DNA from: Paenibacillus sp. GP183
GTDB taxonomy: Bacteria; Bacillota; Bacilli; Paenibacillales; NBRC-103111
Direction of reading: 5' to 3'
DNA length: 64,000 nt
Assembly (NCBI RefSeq): GCF_900104695.1
Contig: NZ_FNSW01000001.1
Coordinates: 2,418,001 to 2,482,000, forward strand
Positions 34,029-41,561 of this stretch are shown piece by piece. Numbering within the stretch: the stretch's first letter is position 1; every line of letters starts with the position of its first letter. Position numbers and translations under genes: made by a program. Under the pieces are notes generated by a model, which was given only the letters and a program-made list of their open reading frames with translations, did not search any database and was not told the DNA's origin.

Positions 34029-35335
34029 TCTCTCCTTTTGCTCAAGCCGTCATTACCCACTAGTTTAGCGGGTATTGACCAGTTGTCAAGCGATTTCGGC
34101 GGAGAATCGCCGGCGATTTTTTTGCGAATAAACCACCAATTTACGAGCGTGAAGCTGCCGATAACAAGCAGAAAAACGTTTAGCACCCATGTTGATTGGC
34201 TCCACGTAACTACAATAATAAACAACAGCACTCCCAGCATTCGACCTGCATTTAGCGCCAATTCCCTAAGCACGATATATTCTTCACGCCTAGAAACACT
34301 CTGGTCATTGCCTCCAATCAAATCAAATACAGTAGAAATCACTGGGATCGAATACAAGGGAAGAAAAAGCGCAGTGCCGATTCCATAAATCAACAGGGTC
34401 ACCATATTGACCTTCCAAAAAAACGGCAAAATCACAATCGTCATAGCTAGTGCGCCAATGAACATCGCCCTGTTCCTATTACGTTTTTTCATCCATTTGC
34501 CAGTCGCCCAAAAGCTGATCAACGAAACTCCGGAGGTTATGAGCAAAAAGGTACCCAAACGTTCCTCACTTGCCGTTGCAATGTATACCATAAGTCCGAT
34601 TAAAAACGCAAAGACGCCTTCTCTGATGCCCTGAGCTACCAGAGCCGCACTGACTGGCCTCCATGGCGTATCCTTACTGCTAATACTGCGAATGGGCAGA
34701 AGCCACTCGTATGTGCCCGCGACCTTGCGTTTTTTTAAAAAGAAGCTCACGATCACCCCGATCATAAAAACGCCCAGGGACAAGGTAAAAATAAGCCGAT
34801 ACCCGCTCGCCCCTGCCATATGTACAATGAGCGCACCCGATATCCACGGTGCCGCCATACCTGCTCCCGATCCGATCAGTCCCGCCAAGCCGTTAAATCG
34901 ATCCCGATTTTCCGGATTCGTCACTTCAAAATAAACGACATTGAAAGCAAGCCAAAAAAATCCCGAGCCGATTCCTTGTACCACACCAAGGACAAGCACT
35001 AATTCCATAGCGCGGGTTCCGAGCCAGAGCACCAGCAGGTAGAACAATGCCGAAACAATCACACCCATACGCAAGCAGTTCATTTTATTATGTTCCTTGA
35101 CCCATTTCCCAGCCAGCCAAAAGGTAACGGCCATTGCGACATGGCCCGACAGAGCAAACCATCCGAGCAGCGCCAAGTCATTTTTGGCCTTCCACAGGTA
35201 TACCCCGACGAATGACCCGGAAAGCAGGCTGGCCACAGTGAAAAGCCCGTTGACCAACAGCAATAGAATGGATTGTGGATCAAGCTTGCCGCTCCATTTA
35301 CGGTGATTCCCATGCTGAATATGTTCCTGCTGCAT
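34025..35335 (-). CDS. MFS transporter, coupled to cysK
   Basis: 436 residues with about 12 membrane segments: ILLLLVNGLFTVASLLSGSF at the start, GIGSGFFWLAFNVVYFEV in the middle of the N-half, then a long cytoplasmic loop (residues about 200-225, KKRKVAGTYEWLLPIRSISS). ATG at 35335 has AAAGGTGGAGCGT upstream; the GTG three codons before does not. Its last four bases overlap cysK. Substrate unknown; the coupling suggests cysteine, O-acetylserine or another thiol metabolite (inference only). Confidence 0.8.
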   Translation of the reverse strand: MQQEHIQHGNHRKWSGKLDPQSILLLLVNGLFTVASLLSGSFVGVYLWKAKNDLALLGWFALSGHVAMAVTFWLAGKWVKEHNKMNCLRMGVIVSALFYLLVLWLGTRAMELVLVLGVVQGIGSGFFWLAFNVVYFEVTNPENRDRFNGLAGLIGSGAGMAAPWISGALIVHMAGASGYRLIFTLSLGVFMIGVIVSFFLKKRKVAGTYEWLLPIRSISSKDTPWRPVSAALVAQGIREGVFAFLIGLMVYIATASEERLGTFLLITSGVSLISFWATGKWMKKRNRNRAMFIGALAMTIVILPFFWKVNMVTLLIYGIGTALFLPLYSIPVISTVFDLIGGNDQSVSRREEYIVLRELALNAGRMLGVLLFIIVVTWSQSTWVLNVFLLVIGSFTLVNWWFIRKKIAGDSPPKSLDNWSIPAKLVGNDGLSKRRE

Positions 35336-35407
35336 ACGCTCCACCTTTGACAGGGATTAAGATTGCTTCATTAAGCTTCCCCAATTCCGCTGAAATAACG
35401 CAAGAAC

Positions 35408-35438
35408 ATAAAAAAACCGAACCCTTGCGGATCCGGTT
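35408..35438 (-). terminator. Terminator after the zinc-ribbon gene
   Basis: Minus strand AACCGGATCC-GCAA-GGGTTCGGTT (10 bp with a GNRA loop) followed by TTTTTTT. It ends the pspA-DUF350-zinc-ribbon unit. Confidence 0.88.
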
Positions 35439-35440
35439 GC

Positions 35441-35935
35441 TCAGGATTCTTTCTTGATACGGTCGACCATCAAGGCGCGATCTGAATCGGACAAATACTT
35501 CTCGACCTTGAAGCAGGATGGGCAAATATACACATGCATTGTAAAGGGAGCTTTGAGTGTAGGTGTACCCAAAATCTTGGATACATAAGGAATATAAATT
35601 TCCTTTGACTGGATTTCACTGCCCGCCAGAAGCATCAGTTCGTTACAGTTGGAGCAATCCGGCGCCTCTTCCTGTTCGTCGGTCATTTGCAGTACCTTTT
35701 CACCGTAGCTGTCAATCGGCTCATTCGTTTCATCCCATACCGCCGAAAGATCATCTTCATCGGCTTCTTCCCCTAACAACAGCGGTTGACCGGTCTGCTT
35801 CACCGTTAATTGAATGGTGCGATAATCATTTAGTTCATTAAAACAATGCGGACATTCGTCCTCCGGGCCGATTTCCGGATCCCAAACGATCTCCGTCTGG
35901 CACCAGGGACAAACGACTTCATCCTTTGCACTCAT
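35441..35935 (-). CDS. Zinc-ribbon protein of unknown function
   Basis: 164 residues. N-terminal CPWCQTEIVWDPE ... CPHC is a rubredoxin-like four-Cys zinc knuckle; two further pairs CSNC and CPSC occur in the second half, so two zinc sites are likely. The middle is very acidic (GEEADEDDLSAVWDETNE). No membrane segment. GGAGG ten bases before the ATG. It lies downstream of pspA, DUF350 and a tiny membrane peptide on the same strand and probably belongs to a membrane-stress unit. Precise role unknown. Confidence 0.78.
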   Translation of the reverse strand: MSAKDEVVCPWCQTEIVWDPEIGPEDECPHCFNELNDYRTIQLTVKQTGQPLLLGEEADEDDLSAVWDETNEPIDSYGEKVLQMTDEQEEAPDCSNCNELMLLAGSEIQSKEIYIPYVSKILGTPTLKAPFTMHVYICPSCFKVEKYLSDSDRALMVDRIKKES

Positions 35936-35956
35936 TGATGGTCTACCTCCAAACCT

Positions 35957-36040
35957 TTAAGAATACTTCAGTATATAATAAACGCCCGCTATGACAAAAA
36001 CAAACGCTATCACGAATAAGGTACCCCATAGATACTTCAC
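35957..36040 (-). CDS. 27-residue single-pass membrane peptide
   Basis: GTG AAG TAT CTA TGG ... TAA encodes a 27-residue peptide that is almost entirely one hydrophobic helix (WGTLFVIAFVFVIAGVYY) with Lys near both ends. The GTG overlaps the stop of the DUF350 gene as GTGA, the classic coupled-translation arrangement, and the ORF exactly fills the gap before the zinc-ribbon gene. Probably a real small membrane protein working with DUF350/PspA. Conservation in relatives would settle it. Confidence 0.6.
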   Translation of the reverse strand: MKYLWGTLFVIAFVFVIAGVYYILKYS

Positions 36041-36456
36041 GTTACACAGGCTCCGATAACATAAGAAAAGGAAATGGAAATCATCATCGACAAAAAGCCG
36101 ACAGCTTTGTTGTCCTTTTTGATCTCTTCATCAATTTTAAAGTAAGGGGTCAAAAATTCAAAAATAAAATAAGAGACCAGAAGCAGAATAAAGCCGTAGC
36201 CCGCCCAAATGAGTGATTGCATCATCGTATCATTATTTAGAATAGCAAACCTGAATATATTGCAGATCCCAAAAATCTTCCCGCCGGTTGCCATAGCCAC
36301 CGACAAGTTCCCTGACTTGATTTCCTTCCAATCATCATATTTGGTGACCAGCTCGAAAATCGTCAAGAACACCACAAGCGCAATCACCGCAATCGCAAAA
36401 AACGCGAGCGTCCCCACATATGGGTTGTTTAGCAACAGTTCCACCTCTTTGTTCAT
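36037..36456 (-). CDS. DUF350 family membrane protein (YjfL-like)
   Basis: 139 residues from MNKEVELLLNNPYVG, chosen for AGCAGGGATC upstream and because the preceding frame (to 36588) runs into the pspA 3' hairpin. Four membrane segments; the SVAMATGGKIFGICNIFRFA segment and the matching AVGFLSMMISISFSYVIGA reflect the internal DUF350 duplication. Such proteins often neighbour PspA. Role in membrane homeostasis is inferred. Confidence 0.85.
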   Translation of the reverse strand: MNKEVELLLNNPYVGTLAFFAIAVIALVVFLTIFELVTKYDDWKEIKSGNLSVAMATGGKIFGICNIFRFAILNNDTMMQSLIWAGYGFILLLVSYFIFEFLTPYFKIDEEIKKDNKAVGFLSMMISISFSYVIGACVT

Positions 36457-36489
36457 GTTAAGATCCCTGCTCTCTCTCCAAAATGGTAG

Positions 36490-36515
36490 AAGAGACTGGG
36501 TTTCCCCAGCCTCTT
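36490..36515 (-). other. Strong hairpin between pspA and DUF350
   Basis: Perfect 11-bp stem AAGAGGCTGGG-GAAA-CCCAGTCTCTT with a GNRA loop, but followed by CTACCATTTT rather than a T-run. It could stabilise the upstream pspA mRNA or partly terminate, setting different levels of PspA and DUF350. Confidence 0.55.
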
Positions 36516-36538
36516 GCAGGACTTCAATTATTATAGCA

Positions 36539-37216
36539 TTACTGCTGCTTTTTTTCAGCAATCTTTGCTTTGAGCGCAGCGAGCTCATCGTCTACGCCGT
36601 CGCCTTTTCCAAGCTTATCCAGCTCATCGTCAAGGCTGCGGTTGGATGCGCGAAGCTCCCCGCTGGCTTGTGCTTCAGCTTCCATCTGCAGGACTTTTTC
36701 CGACATGCGGTCAAAGCCTTTGGCGCCGTTATCGACACCAAAACCGGACATGGCCTGGTTGATTTGCTTTTGCGCTTTGGCCGATTCGGCACGGGCAACG
36801 AGCAGATCTTTTTTGTTCTTCATTTTGCCGAATTGATCTTTCATTTCAGTCAATTGACTGCGAAGGTTATCGGCATTTGTTTTGGAAATATCGTATTGGC
36901 GCTTAAACTCATCCAAACGAGCCTGATGCTCTTTCTTGTCTTCGAGCGCACGGCGAGCCAAATCTTCGTTCCCGGACTCCAATGCCTTCATGGCCTGCTC
37001 GGTACGTTTGGTCACCATTTCTTCTGCTTCTTCATACTGCTGCTTAAACTTCTTCTCAATAGCAATTTGCTTGGCTACGGAGGTCTCAGCTTCCAAAATG
37101 TCCTCCTCCATGTCGCGAAGGAACTGGTTTAGCATTTTCACCGGATCTTCAGCTTTGTCCAGTAAGTCATTGATCGATCCCATCGTTAAATCTCTTAATC
37201 TTTTAAAAATTCCCAT
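36539..37216 (-). CDS. pspA: PspA/IM30 phage-shock protein
   Basis: 225 residues, almost all coiled coil. N-terminal amphipathic helix MGIFKRLRDLTMGSINDLLDK, then FLRDMEEDILEAETSVAKQIAIEKK, the ESCRT-III-like PspA fold. It polymerises on damaged cytoplasmic membrane. Ribosome binding site AGGAGGAAATG. No pspF/liaRS-type regulator is adjacent. First gene of the unit with DUF350, the 27-residue peptide and the zinc ribbon. Confidence 0.93.
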   Translation of the reverse strand: MGIFKRLRDLTMGSINDLLDKAEDPVKMLNQFLRDMEEDILEAETSVAKQIAIEKKFKQQYEEAEEMVTKRTEQAMKALESGNEDLARRALEDKKEHQARLDEFKRQYDISKTNADNLRSQLTEMKDQFGKMKNKKDLLVARAESAKAQKQINQAMSGFGVDNGAKGFDRMSEKVLQMEAEAQASGELRASNRSLDDELDKLGKGDGVDDELAALKAKIAEKKQQ

Positions 37217-37343
37217 TCTTCATTTCCTCCTAATAATATATGTGGTAGGTACTTGAGCTTGCCTTTGCTGCACCGGTGTTTACACTCATACATACGCATC
37301 ACATAAAATAGGGTTTCAAAATTAAATGTAATTTTTTTTCTGA

Positions 37344-39731
37344 TTAAGCAAGCTCCACGACAGTCACACCGTTGCCGCCCTCGTTATAATTGCCCATGCG
37401 GTAGTTCTTGACGTGCTTATGGCGGCGCAAATATTCCTGCATCCCGGTTCGCAGCACACCCGTTCCCTTGCCATGGATCAGATACACCTGGCCCAGGTTG
37501 GAGAGAAAGGACTCATCGAGAAAGCGGTCCGCTTCAATTAAAGCTTCCTCAAGGTTCATGCCGCGCATATCCAGCTCAGTGCGAATGTTATCGTCACGGG
37601 AACGCTTCACGATCGTGGCTGTTTGCATCTGCGGTTTTTTAGCCGCTGCGGCGGCGCCCAGCTTCTCCAAGTCCGCCAAGCGGACTTTCATCTTCATGAT
37701 GCCGAGCTGCACCAAGGCGTCCGTGTCGCTCGCCATCTCGACCACGTGGCCCTTCTGGCCGAGGCTCACGACCCGGACCTCGTCGCCCGGCTCGATGGTC
37801 TCCGCCCGCTTCCGGGCGGCCGACTTCGCATCGGCGGCGCGCTTCGTGCGCAGCTCCGGCGCGGCCTGCTCGAGCCGCCGCTTCGCGTCAATGAGCCGGT
37901 GCTCCTTGACCCCGCCCGCTTCCTCCAAGGCCATGCGCCGCAGCTCGGCGATGACCTCGTCGGCCTCGCGCCGCGCCTTCGCGACCGCCTCGCGCGCTTC
38001 GCGCTCGGCCTTCTCGAGCAGCTTATCGCGCTGCTCCTCGAAGCGGCTCTGCTGCGCCTCCAGCTTGGCGCGCAGCTCATCCGCCTCGCGGCGCGCCTCT
38101 TCCGCGCTGAGCCGCTCGGCTTCCGCGACGCGGCGGTTCTCCTCGAGCGACGCGATCATCGAGTCGACGCGCACGTCCTCCTCGGCCACCTGGCCGCGTG
38201 CGTGCTCGATGATCGAGCGCGACAGCCCGAGCCGCTCGGCAATGGCAAAGGCGTTGCTGCGCCCGGGGACGCCCACAAGCAGGCGGTAGGTCGGGCTCAG
38301 CGTCTGCACGTCAAACTCCATGCTGGCGTTGATCGTTCCCGGTTTCTGGTACGCATACGCTTTAAGCTCCGGATAATGCGTTGTAGCGACCATGCGGCAG
38401 CCCATACGATGCATATAATCTAAGATGGATATTGCAAGTGCCGAGCCTTCGGCTGGATCCGTACCCGCTCCTAGCTCATCAAGAAGCACCAGACTCTTAG
38501 GTGTCATATCACGTAATATGTTAATAATATTCGTCATGTGGCTGGAAAAAGTACTTAAGTTCTGTTCGATACTTTGCTCATCACCGATATCTGCAAAAAT
38601 CGCATCGAACACGCAAAGCTGGCTGGCTTCTTCTGCTGGGACAAATAGACCGGACATGGCCATAAGGCTCAACAGGCCAACCGTCTTAAGCGAGACGGTT
38701 TTACCTCCCGTATTTGGTCCGGTTACAATGATAGCGGAATACTGGTTCCCAAGCTCAAGATCAAGCGGCACCACTGAGTCCGCAGCGATTAACGGATGGC
38801 GGCCGCGCTTGATTTTAATAAAACCACGGTCATTGAGCCGCGGCAGCGTCGCTTTCATGTCTCTAGCCAAACCCGCTTTGGCAAAGGTGAAGTCGAGCAA
38901 GGCAAGCATCTCCACGTCTGATAACAGCATATCCGCGTGTTCAGCAACCAGCTCGGTTAGCGCACGCAGAATTTTCTCGACTTCTACTTCTTCCTTAAGC
39001 TTCAATTCTCTTAGTTTATTGTTCAGCTGTACAACAGCTTCGGGCTCAATAAAAAGTGTCGCACCCGACGCCGATTGATCATGGATCATCCCGCCGAAGC
39101 TCGATCGGTACTCCTGTTTGACCGGGATCACATAACGATCATTGCGGATGGTGATGAGTACATCCTGCAGCATTTTTTGCGAAGATGGATTGCGGATGAT
39201 TTGCTCCAAACGCTCACGCACCCTCGCTTCCCCGTTTCTGAGCTCACTGCGGACTCGGCCAAGCTCCGGACTGGCACTGTCCATCACGGCCGCATTCTCG
39301 TCGATGCAGCTGTTGATCCGATCCTCAACCGCCTTGTTTTCAGTCAGCAGCTCGGATTGCTCTTTGAGCATAGGAACCGCATATTCTTCGTGGACTGCCG
39401 CTATAAAACGCTTCAGCCGGCGTGAGCCGAACATCGTTGTGGATATATCCAGCAGCTCGGCCGGATTCAGCATACCGCCAATGCTTGACCGATGAAGGGC
39501 CGACCGAATATCGCGTATTCCGCCAAAAGGCGCATTTCCTTTCAGCCGCTCTACGTTGACCGCTTCATCGGTCGCTTGAAGCCTTAATTTGACTTGCTCA
39601 AAATCGCCAAGCGGATCCAAATTCTCTGCGGCTTGCTTGCCTAGAGAAGTTTCTGCCTGGCTGCTTAATCTATGTAAAATTTTTTCGAATTCCAAGGTTT
39701 TCAAGATTTTTGCATTCAATGCTGGTTCCAC
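37344..39731 (-). CDS. mutS2: Endonuclease MutS2
   Basis: 795 residues. MutS-type core with Walker A TGPNTGGKTVSLK, Walker B LVLLDELGAGTDP and ATTHYPELKAYA; a coiled-coil/KOW linker (about 500-690); C-terminal Smr nuclease domain with LDMRGMNLEEAL, HGKGTGVLR. Acts in suppression of recombination or rescue of collided ribosomes. DNA for residues about 485-675 (37,700-38,280) is far richer in GC than the rest of the gene. The GTG at 39731 lies very near GGGAGGGG; a TTG four codons later is the alternative start. Confidence 0.95.
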   Translation of the reverse strand: MEPALNAKILKTLEFEKILHRLSSQAETSLGKQAAENLDPLGDFEQVKLRLQATDEAVNVERLKGNAPFGGIRDIRSALHRSSIGGMLNPAELLDISTTMFGSRRLKRFIAAVHEEYAVPMLKEQSELLTENKAVEDRINSCIDENAAVMDSASPELGRVRSELRNGEARVRERLEQIIRNPSSQKMLQDVLITIRNDRYVIPVKQEYRSSFGGMIHDQSASGATLFIEPEAVVQLNNKLRELKLKEEVEVEKILRALTELVAEHADMLLSDVEMLALLDFTFAKAGLARDMKATLPRLNDRGFIKIKRGRHPLIAADSVVPLDLELGNQYSAIIVTGPNTGGKTVSLKTVGLLSLMAMSGLFVPAEEASQLCVFDAIFADIGDEQSIEQNLSTFSSHMTNIINILRDMTPKSLVLLDELGAGTDPAEGSALAISILDYMHRMGCRMVATTHYPELKAYAYQKPGTINASMEFDVQTLSPTYRLLVGVPGRSNAFAIAERLGLSRSIIEHARGQVAEEDVRVDSMIASLEENRRVAEAERLSAEEARREADELRAKLEAQQSRFEEQRDKLLEKAEREAREAVAKARREADEVIAELRRMALEEAGGVKEHRLIDAKRRLEQAAPELRTKRAADAKSAARKRAETIEPGDEVRVVSLGQKGHVVEMASDTDALVQLGIMKMKVRLADLEKLGAAAAAKKPQMQTATIVKRSRDDNIRTELDMRGMNLEEALIEADRFLDESFLSNLGQVYLIHGKGTGVLRTGMQEYLRRHKHVKNYRMGNYNEGGNGVTVVELA

Positions 39732-39760
39732 CCCCTCCCTATTATTATAACCAAACCCTA

Positions 39761-39838
39761 GCTGATTAGCTACGGAACAGACGGTTATAGCTAATCAGCC
39801 CAACTAATTAGCTACGGAAAAAACGGTTATGGCTAATC
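39761..39838. repeat. Two tandem palindromic units (REP-like)
   Basis: Two copies of a 33-base unit (39764-39796 and 39806-39838, period 42) match at 29 of 33 positions. Both contain TTAGCTACGGAA and ACGGTTAT...GCTAAT. Copy one is a perfect 12-bp inverted repeat GCTGATTAGCTA / TAGCTAATCAGC around 15 bases; copy two pairs ATTAGCTA with TGGCTAAT. It lies in the divergent region between mutS2 and the holin-like gene, where no terminator is expected. Confidence 0.75.
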
Positions 39839-39947
39839 CTTCCTGCCATAATTGGCCGTCAAATGGTTACACTATTTTCGTACCTATCTTTTAGCAATAG
39901 ACAATTTTTAACCTATCCAGATTAACACCGGGAAGGAGGTACGAGCG

Positions 39948-40319
39948 ATGCATGTTCTCGGACATTTGATCAGGTTTATTGTATCCGCTTTGGTTTTAAT
40001 GATCGTCAGTTGGCTGGTTCCCGGCTTTAGTGTAGGAGGCTTCTGGAGCGCTATCCTTCTGGCATTAGTCATAGCGGTAGCCTCTTGGATCATCGAAGGC
40101 ATCTTTGGCAAAAGAATCTCTCCCTTCGGAAGAGGAATTGTGGGCTTCCTGGTCAGCGCACTTGTGATTTATATTGCCCAGTTTATTGTCTCAGGTGTTG
40201 CCACAAGCATGATCGGGGCTATTTTAGCCGCATTGGTGATCGGGATTATCGATCTGTTCATCCCTATGACCACTCCGTTCGAAGTCGGGACTTCCAGGCG
40301 GAAGAGTAAAATCGACTAA
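39948..40319 (+). CDS. Phage holin family / YvlD-like membrane protein
   Basis: 123 residues with four membrane segments (FIVSALVLMIVSWLVPGF, AILLALVIAVASWIIEGIFG, GIVGFLVSALVIYIAQFIV, AILAALVIGIIDLFI) and a basic tail, the DUF/PF04020 'mycobacterial 4-TM holin' type, as in B. subtilis YvlD. GGGAAGGAGG upstream. Despite the family name there is no phage context; a role in the cell envelope is more likely. Confidence 0.85.
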   Translation: MHVLGHLIRFIVSALVLMIVSWLVPGFSVGGFWSAILLALVIAVASWIIEGIFGKRISPFGRGIVGFLVSALVIYIAQFIVSGVATSMIGAILAALVIGIIDLFIPMTTPFEVGTSRRKSKID

Positions 40320-40340
40320 ATCCGATTGACTTGCACCTTA

Positions 40341-40384
40341 AGATCGGTCTGCTGCGGATCTCCGCCGGATCGTTCTTTTTTATT
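40341..40384 (+). terminator. Terminator after the holin-like gene
   Basis: Imperfect hairpin built on GCGG-ATCT-CCGC with an outer GATCGG.. / ..CGGATC pairing, followed by TTCTTTTTTATTT. Confidence 0.6.
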
Positions 40385-40492
40385 TCACAAAGCCTTCACC
40401 AAATGGACACCGACGTGCGTGAAAATTTTACATTAATTGAGGTAATATAATGGATAGATCAAATTATTATTTCATTTTATAGGAGGGAAATC

Positions 40493-40933
40493 ATGAAAAA
40501 AATTGTTGCAATCCTTTTTGGGTTGACCCTTATTTTTGCCTTAGCCGCATGTGGCAGCAAGCCGGATGCCAGCGCATCAAAAACACCGGCCTCAACATCC
40601 GCAGCTACCTCGACACCAGCAGCATCTGCAGGAGCGTCTGCATCTGCATCACCGGCAGCTGGCGGAGCCGCTCAAGCCATAAACCTTACAGCTACCAACT
40701 TCAAGTTCGATCAAGCAGAATATAAAGTGAAAAAGGGCCAGCCTGTAACTATTAGTCTTAAAGAGGGAGAAGGCATGCATGGAGCAGCCATTAGTGAATT
40801 TAAAGTCAATTTGAAAAAAGACGGTGACACCGCAACCTTCACTCCGGATAAAGCTGGAACTTACACCATCCAATGTTCAATCATGTGCGGCGCAGGCCAC
40901 GCTAATATGAAATCTACCCTGATTGTGGAATAA
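40493..40933 (+). CDS. CuA-type cupredoxin lipoprotein (cytochrome oxidase subunit II-like)
   Basis: 146 residues. Signal peptide with lipobox ALAAC (Cys20), a Ser/Thr/Ala/Pro-rich spacer (about 25-62), then a cupredoxin domain. The C-terminal CSIMCGAGHANM matches the CuA binuclear copper motif: Cys128, Cys132, His136, Met139, with His96 in MHGAAI as the remaining ligand. There are no transmembrane hairpin and no oxidase subunit genes nearby, so it is a stand-alone extracytoplasmic CuA protein, perhaps for copper delivery or electron transfer. Ribosome binding site AGGAGGGAAATC. Confidence 0.88.
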   Translation: MKKIVAILFGLTLIFALAACGSKPDASASKTPASTSAATSTPAASAGASASASPAAGGAAQAINLTATNFKFDQAEYKVKKGQPVTISLKEGEGMHGAAISEFKVNLKKDGDTATFTPDKAGTYTIQCSIMCGAGHANMKSTLIVE

Positions 40934-40950
40934 TAAATTTCCTGATAACC

Positions 40951-40999
40951 AAAAAAGCTGCCTGTCCTCTTCATCGCAGAAGGGGCTGGCAGCTTTTTA
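40951..40999. terminator. Bidirectional terminator between the CuA gene and cvpA
   Basis: AAAAAGCTGCC ... GGCAGCTTTTT stem with further pairing toward the centre, A-run on the left and T-run on the right, between converging genes. Confidence 0.82.
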
Positions 41000-41000
41000 T

Positions 41001-41549
41001 CTATAAAGGGATGCCCTGCTTCCAAAGCTCATGAAGCTTTCCGGCGAATGAAGGAAGATGATCAATCAAGTAAGGGGCGAACACGGAGCCGGATAAAAGC
41101 TTCTGCACGCCATCGGAGGGAATAATCGTCATCACATTGACAGAGATGATGATCAGGAGCAAAGCTTCTGCAATACCCAGCAGTGCGCCGCTCCAGCGAT
41201 TTACAAAATTAATGCCAGGGGCTTTGGCAATAAAATGGAGCAGTCTTCCTATAACCGAAAGGGAGAGTTTAACTCCGAAAAACAAGAGGGCAAACGCGAG
41301 AGCATTATAGATATAAGTATCCAGATGCAGGATTTTGACGGCAAACTCGTATTTTTGGTAGTTTGACGAGGCAGGTAGTGCAAATGTGCGCTGCAGCACA
41401 GGGGCAAAATCGCGATAAAACTTGAAGGCCACGATGTAAGCAATGAAAAAACCGGCCAGGGATACAATTTGGGCGATTAAACCGCGCCAAAATCCCACAA
41501 TCAGTCCGCCAGCGGCCAATGCCAGCATGATAAAATCCAGCGTGTTCAT
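41001..41549 (-). CDS. cvpA: CvpA family membrane protein
   Basis: 182 residues, four membrane segments: TLDFIMLALAAGGLIVGFWRGLIAQIVSLAGFF is the CvpA signature start, then LHLDTYIYNALAFALLFF and GALLGIAEALLLIIISVNV. ATG at 41549 used; a GTG two codons earlier is possible since GGAGAAG lies upstream of it. Twelve bases after the ZapA-like gene. In enterobacteria CvpA is linked to colicin V and bile tolerance; the Bacillales role is unclear. Confidence 0.85.
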   Translation of the reverse strand: MNTLDFIMLALAAGGLIVGFWRGLIAQIVSLAGFFIAYIVAFKFYRDFAPVLQRTFALPASSNYQKYEFAVKILHLDTYIYNALAFALLFFGVKLSLSVIGRLLHFIAKAPGINFVNRWSGALLGIAEALLLIIISVNVMTIIPSDGVQKLLSGSVFAPYLIDHLPSFAGKLHELWKQGIPL

Positions 41550-41561
41550 CTTCACGTTTCG

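Noticed and set aside
37408-38423. Long Ser/Arg-rich plus-strand reading frames (up to 293 residues) opposite mutS2
   Set aside because: They are antisense to the well-supported MutS2 frame in a GC-rich stretch that lacks stop codons; composition is low-complexity and no ribosome binding site precedes them.
39948-40319. Prophage remnant suggested by the 'phage holin family' match
   Set aside because: No endolysin, structural or integrase genes nearby; this 4-TM family is chromosomal in many bacteria.
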